Positions 1-13,084 of a stretch of 64,000 nucleotides of DNA are shown piece by piece. A program made the position numbers and the translations under genes. Every line of letters begins with the position of its first letter. Position 1 is the first letter of the stretch. A model generated the notes under the pieces. That model made no database searches, was not told the DNA's origin, and was given only the letters and a program-made list of their open reading frames with translations. Source of the DNA: Xylocopa sonorina (lineage: Eukaryota > Arthropoda > Insecta > Hymenoptera > Apidae); assembly GCF_050948175.1 (NCBI RefSeq), contig NC_135194.1:6564033-6628032 (forward strand), written 5' to 3'.

Positions 1-1767
1 TAATTTTTAATCTCGTTAAAATATTGCTATGCGTATGTATATTGTGTTTACGTATGTATGTGCAAATGAGTGTGAATGAGTATGCATGCACAAAGTATCT
101 GGCAATATGCGGATAATTTTTAAAGATTTATTCAGTACCCAAAAATAATAAAAATGTTTATCCAAACAAATCTCTTGTTTTATCTTGTTTACGAGATACG
201 GTTGGCTTCGTATTTGATTTTTTCATAGGGGATGACTGTTTTATTTTTAATCTGAGATCTGTAGTAGAGTATTTGTAAAAAAATCTTACTTTTGAACTAC
301 ATTGGGTAAGCAGAACACATACTAATCCATTATCCAATCAAATGCAATCTCGAAATTTTCAAAATTATTCAGTTTTGTAGGAGCTATCTTGACAACCAAA
401 TAGAACGAAAAGTTGTGAAAAAGAATCATACAATACTCTTGTACGTTTGTCCTTGCAACCACTTCATTGTGTATTTTGGATGATTCCGATACTCGTGATT
501 CATTTTTCACTTTAAATGCGATAAATTGTTAAAAAAAATCATAGAAGATATTTTCCTTTATAAAGAATGAATCTCCAAACAAATTTTCAAATTTCTAAAG
601 TTTTTCATAATCGTTTAAATGATTAAAACTTGAAAAGAAAAAAGGCAACGTTGTGCAATAATAGAACAATCTTAAAAAAAGTAAACTGCAAGGCTCCAAA
701 CATAAAAGCTACATGATTTGTACCATTTTTGGAGAATTTGCTTATCATTTTGACACTTGGCTTACATGCATATATTTTGTATCTCATTGTTGATTCTATA
801 GAATGGATAAAACTTATGTAGTGAAAGAATCTCATTTGAAAATTCTTTACCAAATGGGTTGGGTAATGTTAATATACTGTTTGAATGTCCTTTGTTCTTA
901 CTTTTCATACTCAATACAAAACTCTAGCCTATAGGGATTATTTTAGTTAGTTTGAGAAACCTATACATTAAATTCATACCAGTCACTTTTAAAATTATTA
1001 GTAGTAACCAATATACAATAATTCGTAAATTTCATTTTGTATTTTAGACTTACTTCTGTACATACATATAGAACAATTTGTTGTCCAATTTTTAAGGGTA
1101 TTTGTTTTACTTGTATCAAACATTTAAAATATTTCCGCTGTCATTGAAGGTAAAAAGAATATGTAGCAGATCGAGTTATAACAAAGAGGAAGTTGCGAAG
1201 GATACTGTAAAGAGAAAATGTATTTCAATTGAAACAATGTAAAAATAATAAAATCTGATAAGAATAATAAAACAATCTATTCGCTAATTAAAATGCCAAC
1301 CCACTTGTATTAGTACCTTTATGCATGCAGTAAACAATTGATTAAATGATACTTCTTTTACCATTTTCATAAGTTTGATGATATAATGGGATATAACACA
1401 AAGAAATGAATTCAAAATGCATATTGCACTATAAGCTACAAAAATTAAATTCTTTCATTTATTGTGATTATAATGAACACCCAACAAATTGATATATTAT
1501 ACTTCCTCTGTTTTATTATTTGTACATTGTTCCAATTTAAATTCATTTTTTGTTTTCCAAGATCACTTCACAGGATATGATCGTTGGAATACCTTGATAA
1601 TTACTCATTTTGAAGGTGACATATAAAAGTATTTTAGTCGCTCTATGTTACTTTCAATAGCAACGGAGAAATAATTTAGATGTTCAGTTAAATGCATAAA
1701 TCAGTTCTGTGTATTCGTCTACGATACTTTTCAAAAGCAGAAAAATACATATATATTTTATTTGTAG
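1..1767. other. No gene seen; probably intron or upstream region of GLE1
   Basis: A+T-rich sequence with only short, compositionally random open frames on either strand. The first recognised GLE1 exon at 1768 starts inside the protein and has a good acceptor (tttgtag), so the missing N-terminal exons lie further left, either hidden here or outside the window. I found no coiled-coil-like exon that would fit. Confidence 0.5.
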
Positions 1768-4756
1768 ACAGGTGAGGTAACACCTAATGATCTGAATATT
1801 ATAGAAACAATGGTTCATCATATTGATGAAATGCTATGCATGTTTAAGTCAGAAATAGGTGAGTCATCTTTTATATTAAATATTGTTTTTTCTTTGAAAC
1901 TTTATATAAATATTCAATCTTTTGTACGTTTTATATTTTCTTCTTTATACTTTTTTAGATAGGATAAATGCCCAACGTAAAGTAAGTTTAGCTGAAACGG
2001 AAAGTACGATGCAATCACATATACGAGTAGAAGAACCACAAAGGCAAGAACTTACGTGCAATCAACCAGTTTCAGAGACAATTCAATTTTCGGAACATAC
2101 AGTCACCAACGATGCGCAAAATAATCAGAATGATACAGAAAAAAATGAAGAGAAACGAGAAGATGTACAAACTGAAAACATAACTTTTTCAAATATTCCA
2201 CAAATAACTTCTCCAACCATTAATACAAATCAAAGTGTGTCAACGACTGAATCAGATAAAGGTATAGTAAAAATCATAACTGTAGTGTATTTAATGGCAG
2301 ATAATTGTTCTACTCATACCAGTCCTAAAAGAAAGTTGTTGCTTGCTTGTGTATGATAAAATTTAAATGCCTCGAAAAACTTGCAAAACATGATAATGAA
2401 GTACAATTAAGCTAGTTAAAAATAATGGGACGTTTGTACATGTTCATACTTTTTGAGCTTGCAAATTAAGCATTTTACAGATTTTCTTATCCTTTAAATA
2501 TGGTGTATCAACAATCAAATCCAATAATGTAGGCATAGAAAGAATCAAGAAAAAATGAAAATGTAAATTTCTTTTTTTTCATTTCAATATCATGAAACTT
2601 ACATTGCATTCCACTCCCTTTAAAAATTTTGCACCTTCTTAATCCATCAATTCTACCATTTAATTTTAATGGTTCACAATGTACAATTCGTTTGTGTTGT
2701 ACAACTGAAGTTGTACATTTTCATTTATGATTAGTCATAAATGTGGCCATGTTCGAATTTGTTTAATCAAAAGATATCAACAGTTTGCCTGTAAAAATTT
2801 TTTATACAAATGTCATTTCCTCAAAGCATATAGTATTTTGTCTTAAGTATTACTCTTTTGATAAGGTGATCTCGCACTAGATGCAAGTCCTCTGTTTGCA
2901 CAAAATGCACAGGATGTTTGAATCTCAAGTATTCCCTAGATAGGGTTGACTCATACCAAATGCAAGCATTTCTCTATTCACTGATGAATGTTTTATCGTG
3001 ACACTCTGTAGTTTTGTATCATTCCATCATGATGTTAATCTACATACAGAAATTACGAGCTAGACTCTGGAAGCAGACCCTCAAAGTGTACTTTGCTACA
3101 TGTATACTTATCTCGTACCAAGGTTTCTTCGAGGCGAGATTGTCGCAAGATAAACTAAAAATTAATAGTTTTTTGACCTTTTGACAGTTTCAAAGATACT
3201 TCGAGGGTCGTACTTCACATCGTTTGGACATGTATAGCTATATACAGACACTGCAAAGCAGACTCTAAACAATCTCAATCGGATTGGTTTGCACCATACA
3301 CGAGGCAAGCAAATGAGCCAGGGTAAACTCACTGAAACTCAAAAGTGACCTTGTCTTACATTCATACGTCTTACATTCATCGTGCGTGTTGCTTCGATAT
3401 GGAGGAAACCTCAGTTATGTTACTTGTACATAGTTTTAGTCCATAGATCAAGTTTGGGCTATTAGACATTTGTGGGACTCGTAATAATATAGAAACAGTA
3501 GGGTGAATCCTTTGGGTTTATCTGCTGTAGAGCTCTATATGTACTAGGAACTCGCAATAATGCAGTAATAGTAGTATCAAATATAATGCTGTAATTTATA
3601 CCTATAATTAAACAGTGTTAACTATTTTGTTTTTAGATCATCTTTATGAATATGTTGATAAAGAATCGTTACAAATATATATGAATAGTCAAAAGTTTTT
3701 AAAACATTATGTACAAACTTTCGATGAATTTTTACAATCTCCAGTTACAAAAATGTTTAGATTCGAATGCCAGAAAGCAATAAATATACCTGTAAATGCA
3801 ATATCTGGTATTAACGAACAGCATTTGAGAGACAAATATGAAAGATTGCATAATCTTCTTGCGGGAAAGTGTTGGTCAAATGCTAATCAAAATCTACATG
3901 GAGCAGCTTTTTGTAAAAATATTTTAGCTAAGAAGATAGTTGTATGTAATTTGCTAAAAAAAAGATTAATACTCTCATACGAGATATGTGAAATTATAAA
4001 ATATTACATGTATATATAATTCGTTTTAACAGAGTCAAGGTGAAACACTTGTTTCAAGTAAACCAAAAATGGCATTTCCAATTGCTGCTGTGACTGTAGC
4101 TCTTTGGAACGATCATGCCGACTTCGGTGATCTACTTTTGGCATATTTTCATACTATGTGTCCATATACGGTTCCTGTTTTTCTACCGCAAATGGTGGGA
4201 CAATCCAATGAAGATTATTACAAATTAATGGGTTATAAATATACTGATGATGGTACAGTTGAGAAACATGATAAATTTTTGAAAAGAATGTCTGGTTTAA
4301 TGAGATTATATGCTTCTATTACTATCACGCCGCAAAGAAAAGGGATTACTAAAGCTAATCCACATGGACTTCAAAATGCATGGCGATGGCTGGCTGCTAT
4401 TTTGAATATTGGTAAAACATCAATCCTTAAGAGAAGATACATAAAAAATTTAATATGAAATTTTTATAGTAATCGTCTCTAACCATATTTCAGAGCCAAG
4501 AAAAGAAATATCAGATCTTTGTGCAACATTTTTGTTGGATATGCTTGAAGTTACTGGAAATGCAATGCAGATTGCTTATCCGAAACAATTTCACAAACTG
4601 TTAATTTTGCTGTCCGAGCAATATTATCCCCGCATGCAAAATGTAGGATCTATAGGTGGTGGTCCGTTGGTAAGACTCGAAGAATTTCTAAGGAACAGTT
4701 TAGCAAAAAGTTCTATACCTCCACCAGATGGTCTACTTCCTCCAAAATTTTGGTGA
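1768..4756 (+). CDS. GLE1: mRNA export factor GLE1, C-terminal part (5' end missing)
   Basis: Five exons were read: 1768-1858, 1959-2261, 3637-3941, 4033-4411 and 4494-4756 (TGA). All join in frame through GT-AG introns and give about 446 residues. The last three exons carry the conserved Gle1 C-terminal HEAT-like domain: CKNILAKKIVSQGE, the AFPIAAV segment, the DFGDLLLAYFHTMCPY stretch, and the terminal GGPLVRLEEFL ... PPPDGLLPPKFW. From the family: Gle1 sits at the cytoplasmic face of the nuclear pore, binds inositol hexakisphosphate and activates the DEAD-box ATPase DDX19/Dbp5 during mRNA export; it also acts in translation. The second exon is low-complexity and polar (Gln/Asn/Thr/Glu), as expected of the linker before the domain. 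The full family protein is about 600-700 residues, so the N-terminal coiled coil is absent here. The intron 2262-3636 is unusually long for this locus. The domain assignment is secure; the exact phase at 1768 is inferred. Confidence 0.93.
3474..3574 (+). repeat. Imperfect direct repeat in GLE1 intron
   Basis: Two 28-base copies, 3474-3501 and 3547-3574, share the pattern GGNACTCGYAATAAT...AGTAG with several mismatches and lie 45 bases apart inside the 1.37-kb GLE1 intron. They may be remains of a small mobile element. No inverted ends or target duplication could be defined. Confidence 0.4.
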
Positions 4757-5283
4757 TTTTAGTATTGTTTAATTAATTTTTAAAACCAGCATCACGTATA
4801 AAAACGTCCTAAATTTCTAATTATTAGGTAATTATGGATATATGTGAAATACAAGATATTTAAAAATTTATAAAGTAATTTTTATAATGTTCATCTATGC
4901 TGATGAGAACTGCAAATTAATCTATTGCAGTGAGTTTACTCGTGAAAATGTAGGTCGTGTAAGTTAATAATATCTATATGGAATGTTTGACTACCTATGG
5001 AAAAAATTTTAAAGACTGATTATTGAAAATTGCGTTGTTGAAGTTTTGTTTTCAAGAAAATATAACGATAAAAGTTCACAAGACTATGTAACTTTTGACG
5101 AAATCTTATTATATGTGATTGCACATGAATGCTTGCACTGCTTTCAGATATAGTCAAAGACTTTGTATATGAAAAATCATGATTCAATATTATATTTAGT
5201 AAACTTTTAATATGTGAGCAGTAAAAATAGAAGAGCAAAAATGAACTAATAATAACATGAATATTTGAATAAAAGTAAGTATG
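4757..5283. other. Convergent intergenic region, GLE1 / PhnD-like gene
   Basis: The 527 bases between two converging stop codons must hold both 3' untranslated regions. It is A+T-rich and has no open frame of note. Confidence 0.6.
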
Positions 5284-7519
5284 TTAGTAGTATGGTGCGC
5301 TCGTAGCTACATTTTTTATATCGTCAAGCTCGTAGAATGTTTCGGAATTTCTCGTAAAACCAGTAACACCATAAGGTGCGAGCTTCTCTCTCCATTCTGC
5401 GTCTTGGCCTATGTTTAACAAATAAGCTGCGATTTTTCTTTTAAGAATATCTGTAAATATAATGAAAATAAGGTATAATTATTAGCATAAAAAATGAAAG
5501 CAGAAATATGTATATAACGCAACGTTTTGTATTTATTTATTTCTAAAGATTTGTATATACCTGGAAGTGTTTTTTTCACCATGATACGATAAGGTGGTAA
5601 AGGCCCTAAACTTGTTAATACTTGAAGTGCATTAATTCCTGGTAATATATTTTTATGACATGCGATAATGGGGGACTCTATAATAGCCATTTCTGCTTGT
5701 TTTCCTGCAACCATTTGTAAAGAGGCTACGTGTGTATCAGTATCTGAAAGTTATATATTATAAGTCAATGTGTACAGTATTCACTGGAAACAGCGAACAA
5801 AATTTTACCAGTAATGTACGAACCAAGAGTGTTACCAAAAAAGGCTGGACCTTCTCCTTTCATATATAAATAATTGAATAAAAGTGCTGCAACTCCAACT
5901 TTTTTCTTTCGATCTGGAAGGGAACATCTACGACCACGGAGATCCGTGATACCCTATAAAAATGTCCACAAATTAACAGTATTTACATTTTCATCTATTA
6001 CTTATATAATTGGAATTTATATCTACTTCTATGTGCGATGCACAGTCTGCAGCTATGATGACATCAGCATAAACACATGGTGAATTGTTTTTATTAAGAT
6101 TGTGTTCAAAACAAAAGCTTGCAGGTAAAAGTTCACCATCTTTCCAATCGTTACTTGCTGGTAAAATAGCTGAAAAATATTCATTCACGTTGTTATAACA
6201 ATTTATTTATAAATTATCTTTACATATATGTGTACTATAAGATTCAGTTATATGAAAACTTTTTTCACTGTCGTCAACAATATATAAAACATATAATACA
6301 TAAAATATCAAATCATTATTATATTATAAATTGTACAGTAATATATAATAGCATACCAATATCCGTAACTTCTTTTGCAACTGGTCTATTGTTTCTGGGT
6401 TCATGAAGCAGTACCACCGGTTTTTCGATAGCAACTTCGATTGCTTCTACAAGTACCTCAAATAAGCTAATCGGCAACGAAGGCACAAGGTGTGTTGCTA
6501 ATACAATTGGACGCTCGCCTAAAAGCGGCGTAGGCAGAGGAGAATATTTTCGAGGAACAGCAACATTTGTAGGATTTTGAGTGCACTAAATTATAATTTA
6601 TTTCATATTAATTATGGTTGTTTACTGTTTCGAATTTATTTATTATTTGTACGATTTATATATTGTATGAAAATGATTAGGAAAAATGTGATAAATGTAA
6701 TAAATACAAAATGCAAGAGATATAACATAATAAAATGAAATATACATATATATGTCGAGAATCGATCATGAAAATATTCCGACAACATTTAATTTTTGAT
6801 TCTACTTTCCATGATTATACAATAAGCTACTAAAATATAAAATTGTTCATTCATTTTTACGTACCATTATTTTTAAAAGACAAAACGAAGAGTGAAATTT
6901 GAAATGTACAAATGATGTGAAACAAATAACATACAATTTATGCAAGTACTATAACGTTGTACAAAAATTGATTACTTAGTTTCCTGTTCTAAATTTATAA
7001 AGTGTTTGAATACTTTTATTTTGTGCGCGTATCAAAATACGCTTTTGTTCAGTGTTACAAATATACATTTTAAATGATACATTGTCATACAACACCGTCG
7101 TTGTACATTGCGGAGAAGAAAGTAATGAAATTAACTAAAGTTAATAAACTTACAAAGCCGGTAATAGGAAACATTTTGCGCTGCGGTGTAAGAGTTTCAT
7201 CGAGTGTAATTGATCTTCTATCTTCCGTTTGAATGTTCTCCACTTTTATTTCAATATTTTCGGACTCTACGAGTTTAGACCTAGAATATTCTCGTTTCGA
7301 GTCCGTCAGACTTTCATCTTGCAATTGTATTTCCTTCTGCTTCTCAGTCTCTTTCAAATCTTTCCGTTCTATTTTCATTTCGCAACTTTTACTCGTTTCG
7401 CTACACTCAGAAGAGATTGTGGTATGCGCTAAATTCGTAATTATTGTAGTATTTTTTGACTCAGAACGAACTTCATCTTGGGTTGATTTATTCGTCGATG
7501 CTTTCGTTTTAGACAACAT
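5284..7519 (-). CDS. PhnD-like (phosphonate-binding type) periplasmic-binding-fold protein, six exons
   Basis: Exons in transcription order: 7519-7154 (ATG at 7519), 6585-6357, 6169-6027, 5953-5809, 5743-5561 and 5450-5284 (TAA); 410 residues, all junctions in frame. Residues 1-122 are a polar, charged, low-complexity segment without a recognisable domain or clear signal peptide. From about residue 125 the protein reads like a bacterial ABC-transporter substrate-binding protein of the PhnD family (Pfam PF12974): LGERPIVLATHLVPSLP, then VYADVIIAADCASHIEGI, then DLRGRRCSFPD, then the hallmark THVASLQMVAGKQAEMAIIES, then a C-terminal LAPYGVTGF. In bacteria this fold binds phosphonate or phosphite in the periplasm. 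Ligand and cellular site in an animal are unknown, and the bacterial residues for phosphonate contact cannot be judged by eye. No ABC permease or ATPase gene is next to it. The introns and local base composition show it is a resident nuclear gene and not contamination. The fold call is firm, the function is not known. Confidence 0.8.
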
Positions 7520-8480
7520 TTTGCTATACGAGTCTTCAGTCCTATAATTTTAATTAAATTTTAATCCAGTAACAATGAAGTTAAAAAGAGTTAGAAGTAC
7601 TGGCGAAACATATAAAATTGTTGTTTGTATTTATTTATTTTTTTATGGTAATTTATAATCTGCTAAAAAGCTAGGATAAAGAAAGAGTCAATAAAATGGA
7701 TTACCCATAGGTGATGTTGTTGAAGAGAGGAAGAGGTGAAGATAAGAAAAAAATTAAAAGTGATATAAAGTAAAGAGGGAGAAAGGAGAAAACAGGTGGA
7801 TGAAGAGATGAAGGAAGGGTTGAAAAATAAAGAAAGGAGAAGTGAGGAAGATGCTAACTGAGTGAAAGAAAAAAAGAAGGGGAAAACAACATTATAGAAA
7901 AGCAAACAGAACGGTAGTACAGGAGATTATTAACAGAGAATGGAAGTAAAGGAAAACTAGGAAAAATCCTTTATTGATCTTTTAGATGGGATAGATAAAA
8001 AGATTGTGGGAGTACAATTATGGACATTGTAAAGATATCTGTGTACAATGAATAAGATTTCCATAGTGGTGTTTAAAACATATCTTCCAAACATCATTTA
8101 TTATAAACTGGAGTATCATAAAGAAACGTTTTGTTTACATCGTTTTTTCTGGTCGTGAATAGACGTTTGAGAAACATTAATAGTACTTTAAATTACAGTA
8201 GTTATGTATAATCATCAATAAATATGAATATTTGATCAATTCATAAGTTCATGCCGATTTTAATCTCATATTGTGCATAGCTCTTATTAATTATCCGTCA
8301 GCATGTGCTATGCGTTACTTAACAGCATTTGCATTTTTTTTTTTCGTGTAATTGTCCACCATCTTTTCATTTTGTACAAATAATCAAACAATTACTATTT
8401 CAAAAAATATAGGTTCTGAAATAAAAAAAGACGAACTCTCCAACATGCTTCACTTTACGAATTGAATTATGATTTTGCAG

Positions 8481-8690
8481 CTGTTGAGAATATTTGCAAT
8501 ATTTGTGCAGTTTATGATGATGGTGATGAACAATTTTTATAAAAATTACGAACCGAACAACTTCTATATCCGAGTTTACAAGATTTATTACAGCACGAAG
8601 AACTTATAAGTGATTATTTAATATACATTACAGATTTAATTTGTAAAGCATACAATAATTTAAAGATAAGTGTTAAATTTATTTTAAAAT
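8481..8690 (+). pseudogene. Possible degraded ZAD (zinc-finger-associated domain) fragment
   Basis: A good acceptor (gattttgcag) is followed by ENICNICAVYDDGDEQFL, an in-frame stop (TAA at 8538-8540), and then an open continuation of about 45 codons ending in a LICKAYNNLKISVKF-like stretch. The spacing recalls the arthropod ZAD pattern (C-x2-C ... IC-x2-C ... YxF), but the second cysteine pair is lost. Weak evidence; it could be chance. Confidence 0.22.
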
Positions 8691-9939
8691 CTTGTTTTCC
8701 CTCCTTTTCTTTTCTTCACTCCCTTAACACCTTCCTCACTATTCTTTTTTTCTTCTTTTTGTGTTCCATCCTTATTCCACACCTTTGCTAACTATTTCTT
8801 TATTCACTTACACTTCCCCTCTACTCAACTTTAAAGCTATTATTTGCCGTCAGATAAATAACTTCGGTGTTTATGAAATTCTTCTTATGTCTTTAATGTC
8901 CTGTATTATTTTTTAATAGTTCTATGCAGTAATGTGTCAATTAATAAAATGATTTTTAATATATTGTGATTTTTAATATATATAATTATAAAACCTCTTT
9001 GTAAAAAGTGATGAAGAATACTAACTTTGAAGGTCTGTACTTATTAAGTTATTTGGAATCTGGTGTACTTGACTGACTGGTGTAGAGTTGCTACTTATGC
9101 ATCCGGAATAACAAATAAAAACAAATATTTATTATAAGAAAATGGTTTTATTGTTTTTTAAAATATTCTTCGTAATAATCCATACACTTTTACGCATACG
9201 TCTGAACCAATCTTTGTAGCACTGTTTTTTTTTTTAAATCACGTTGATAAAATTTAAGTAATTTTCCACAAACCTTACGATCGATTCTTCTTTGTTCGAT
9301 GCAATATTTTTTGTGATTTTAATGAGGTAACTTTCTTCGAAAAAAAAATTTAATTTAAAATTGCTAGTGTGTAAGTATATACAATTTAATGCAATCAAAT
9401 CCTTTATAAAGGTCAAGACATTCAGCGTTCGTTCCCCGCGTAAAAGATTAAATACTGTCTGGTCAACGCTATAAACCAATTTTAATTTTCCTATCTCCAT
9501 TTTTAACCACACCTATTACGGACATTATTCATCTTTAATTAAAAAATAGGTGCGAACATGTAAACTACGTTGAAATTGTTCTTAAAAAAAAATCTTATTA
9601 TACTTTATATTTATGTAACAATTGCGACTGAGCATATTATCAGAAGAAAATTACTAAAAAATCATTGTGATGAATAGAGCAATCCATGTAAAATATATTG
9701 TCGTTGACAATTTGCTAATGTAACTTTAACAAATTCTTTAAAACTGATTAAGTAACTATGTTATATGTATATGCAATGTATATGTTATTAGAAACCTGCA
9801 CACCATATCGTCTTAAAGAAAATTGTTAAGATCAAAATTGGTCATTTGAGGTTCTTCTCTCGTGAGAAGCAAATTACATTGAATTTGTCAAAAAGAGGAA
9901 AATCTTATTTTTCTCTATATAAAAAGTAGTTTGTATATA

Positions 9940-9964
9940 AGAGAGAGAGAGAGAGAGAGAGAGA
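9940..9964. repeat. (GA)n microsatellite
   Basis: About twelve uninterrupted GA dinucleotides in gene-free DNA. Confidence 0.95.
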
Positions 9965-12692
9965 ATAGGGAAATTATTAACCTTCAGCGGAGCAACAAAT
10001 AATGAAATTAAATTAAAATACAAATTATACTAAAAGTTAAAAGATACAGATATGTGTAGAGGACAAACATTTTTTTTTATTGATGATGATTTGATATTTT
10101 AACCGTAACGAAAAATTGTTTACAACTTTGAAAATATTAATTTTTCAAACTGTGTTTAAAATTTTCTTCATTAAGTAACGAGTAATATCTATCCTAGATA
10201 GTATGAATTCATTTTGTCACTCTCTATATATGAGGTACATTTTAGAAAAAATTATAATTATTGTTTTGGAAATTATAGAATTGTTGTTGTTTTGAAAATT
10301 TGCGTCCAAATAAATAATTTTAAGTCTTATTTTGTTTTGAAGGATCTACTAACCACGAAAAATGTAAATCGAATTGAACTTTCTCAGATACGTCAATATA
10401 TCGTTTTATTTTTGGATCAATTGGATAATTATACATAGACAGTAAGTAGATAACATTAGAACATTTAATGTCATTGTTGTTTACATTTGTGGATTATTTA
10501 TGTGCGTTGTTTAAGTCCACTTTGATTAATCTCTGTAATTTCGAATGAAGAAGACATATTCCGATTTAGTTCAATCTTATCGCTATTAGTTTTTTCTCTT
10601 TTACGATGCAAAACAAGACGGTCGAATTCCATCGTAAGTATTTTTACATAAAACACGAAGATGAACATATCTCTATGCTCTTTCTTCAAGTAGTGATAGC
10701 AGTTAAAACAGCTATAAATACAATTTTCATATGATTTTTTAAAATAGAGTCCAGATATTGCTTTTGAGAAATTTAAACAAAATGGAACGAGATGGAGAAT
10801 GCTTTAAACTATCTTTAAAAAAATACATAAAATAACATATGTTTCCACTGTTATATACTGTTTATATTATTGGTTATTTTATTTAGCATAATATTAATTA
10901 ATTTGATGTAACTTAGTAGTAGTAATACCTAGTAAAAATTTATTAAATAAACGAATCATTGAATAAAATTTATTATATTATAACTACAAATAATCGATTA
11001 TTTAATTTCGATACAATTTTAAAAACAATAGAATTTTGTATCATTTTATTTTACTTGGTAATAAATTGTTGGATTAAGGAATTATTCGAACTGTAAACTG
11101 TAAGACAGTACATTGTTTGCGTTACAAGATTAGCAAACTAAATTATACATAGGTAAATAAGTCGTATAATTTTCTTTTTCATGTTGATTACAAACGTGAT
11201 ATGGTGTCCGTAAAGTCCGTAAAATAAAAAGTTTACATAAACAGATTTTGATTTTATACAAGAAATAGAAAAAATTGATTTGGTACCGTTCATTCTATGT
11301 ATTTTCGAAATCTATTACGTGATTTTATAATAATTTTCTTATCATTATACTTGAAATGGACAATAAACACTGTGGCCGTGAAGAAACCTACACGATCATT
11401 GTTAATTATTTTATTAATCTGAACAAAGTTCAATAAATCCATGGCACAACGTGTATCGATCGAATATTTTCTAAGCTTAACTTACTTGTCTTTTGACACT
11501 ACCAATGAACACGATGCGCACTATGCCCGTTAGAGATACCACTTGGGGATGAAAGTAGTCAAGTGTTTGGTAGCACAATAATTAAAGTAATGTTGCTTAG
11601 AACGAAATTTATGTGAACGTAACTACTAGAGTTGGTGCATATTCGCGAATAGCTTTCATTCGACTGCCGCGTGATGGCTGTGTGTTGCAGTGAAATGCTC
11701 AGTACAGGTTCCAGCGATACCGATTGAATGCATTTTTTGTCACAGGACTCGAGAATTCCGGAACAGGGGTTCTTCATCTTTTTTTCTAGCTCAGAATTGA
11801 AATTTCAAATCAACAGTTTTTACATTTTTAGAGAAAAGAGGTTTAGTCAGAATAAATAAATACAGCTATACTCTTGTATATTAAATATATTTTACTTGAA
11901 TAGTAAAATAATCGCAGTAATACTACGATACTATACTATACTAATAATCATAACGATATTAATTGTATACGATTGAATATTATTCCTTAATCGTAATTCA
12001 TTAGTGAGCTCTTATTATCTACCTTAAATTCACTTGGAAGCTCTGTTATATCGGATATATCTGTTATATAGTTAAAACATTTTATCTCACAAGCGCTTGT
12101 AAGTACTTATTAACACTTTCAATATTTATATATGTACATTTCAACGATTCGTCTTGAGATTTAATACAAAGAATGGTTACGAAATTTTCACTGGTAAACT
12201 CTTTGCTTGTGCGAAGTGTTACAATAAATTTTTTATATTTGTCGCAGCGGCCGAATGCAATTCAAATATGACACGTTTTCGATACGCGTGTGATCTATAT
12301 CACCATTTATTTTTCTCTTGTGATACGTCTGTTTGGCTTGCGATATATGTATATATTTAGTGTTGCGTTTAACCGCAACGTTAAATACGTATCAATATTA
12401 CCTAGCAAATATTATATTATATTATATTTTCTTTCAGTCATTCACTTGCACGTGCGAGGACGTTGTGATCTTCCAAGGACTCGCAAGCTACAAATTAAGA
12501 ACCACTGTAAAATACGATCCATGTTTATTGATTTACTTTCGGTTCGCTCACGCTGATTTTAAATCGATTATATCTCTCAACATCGAGCCATTAATACTTA
12601 TACATCTACGTACGTACGTCTGATCGTGCTTTTCTCTTGACACGATCATATTTCTACAGTCGTATAACGTTTATTACACAATACAAAATTAA

Positions 12693-12925
12693 CCCAGACA
12701 ACACAAGATAAGATGGTGGCGACACCATACCGGCACTGTAGCGACACTTCCGAGGAGTGTCAGCAGATCCGTAGTCATCTACGTCCGCACTTGTTAGTTC
12801 AAATGCCGGCACGCAGTGGCAGCACGTTCTAGTCACCAGCGTAGCACGCGTGCGAATGACACTGCGCCAGCACCAGCGTGACACGCGTGTCATCGTTTCA
12901 TTCATGAATCTACTCAACAGTGGCG
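12693..12925 (+). repeat. Left transposon end: 10-bp TIR and subterminal repeats
   Basis: The TIR is 12693-12702. Behind it are GC-rich short motifs in both orientations: gcactgtagcgacac, ggcacgcagtggcagcac, cacgcgtg, gacacgcgtgtcat. The array closes with cagtggcgtagg at 12914-12925, which recurs inverted at the other end (19679-19690). Such arrays are binding sites for the accessory protein in plant CACTA elements; that role here is inference. Confidence 0.8.
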
Positions 12926-13084
12926 TAGGGTCACATTTGCTAACGGGGAACCTGTGTTTTCATACAAATTGAAACCGTTAGATGTCAGTAGGTGTTCAAC
13001 ATATGCATATTAATAGACATTTTTATAGTTGTTTTCCAATATTTATGATTATTGAGAAAGCCATGTATATACATTTATTTCAAC

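Larger units (their letters stand above)
7520..12692. other. Gene-poor region of about 5.2 kb
   Basis: No convincing coding exon. It contains a purine-rich block (about 7720-7890), a pyrimidine-rich block (about 8695-8825), a possible degraded zinc-finger (ZAD) fragment near 8481-8690, a GA microsatellite at 9940-9964, and a less A+T-rich patch near 11500-11780 that could be a promoter or a non-coding exon. Otherwise random A+T-rich DNA. Confidence 0.5.

Noticed and set aside
322..853. Two - strand open frames of 62 and 76 codons
   Set aside because: No family resemblance and no convincing splice link; expected by chance in A+T-rich DNA.
7663..7905. 80-codon - strand frame rich in Ser, Phe and Leu
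   Set aside because: It is a by-product of the purine-rich plus strand; low complexity only.
9234..9512. 92-codon - strand frame (YSVDQTVFNLLRGERTLNVL...)
   Set aside because: Looks protein-like in places but has no recognisable family, partner exons or start context.
12654..12917. 87-codon - strand frame over the left transposon end
   Set aside because: Arises from the stop-poor GC-rich subterminal repeats and crosses the element boundary.
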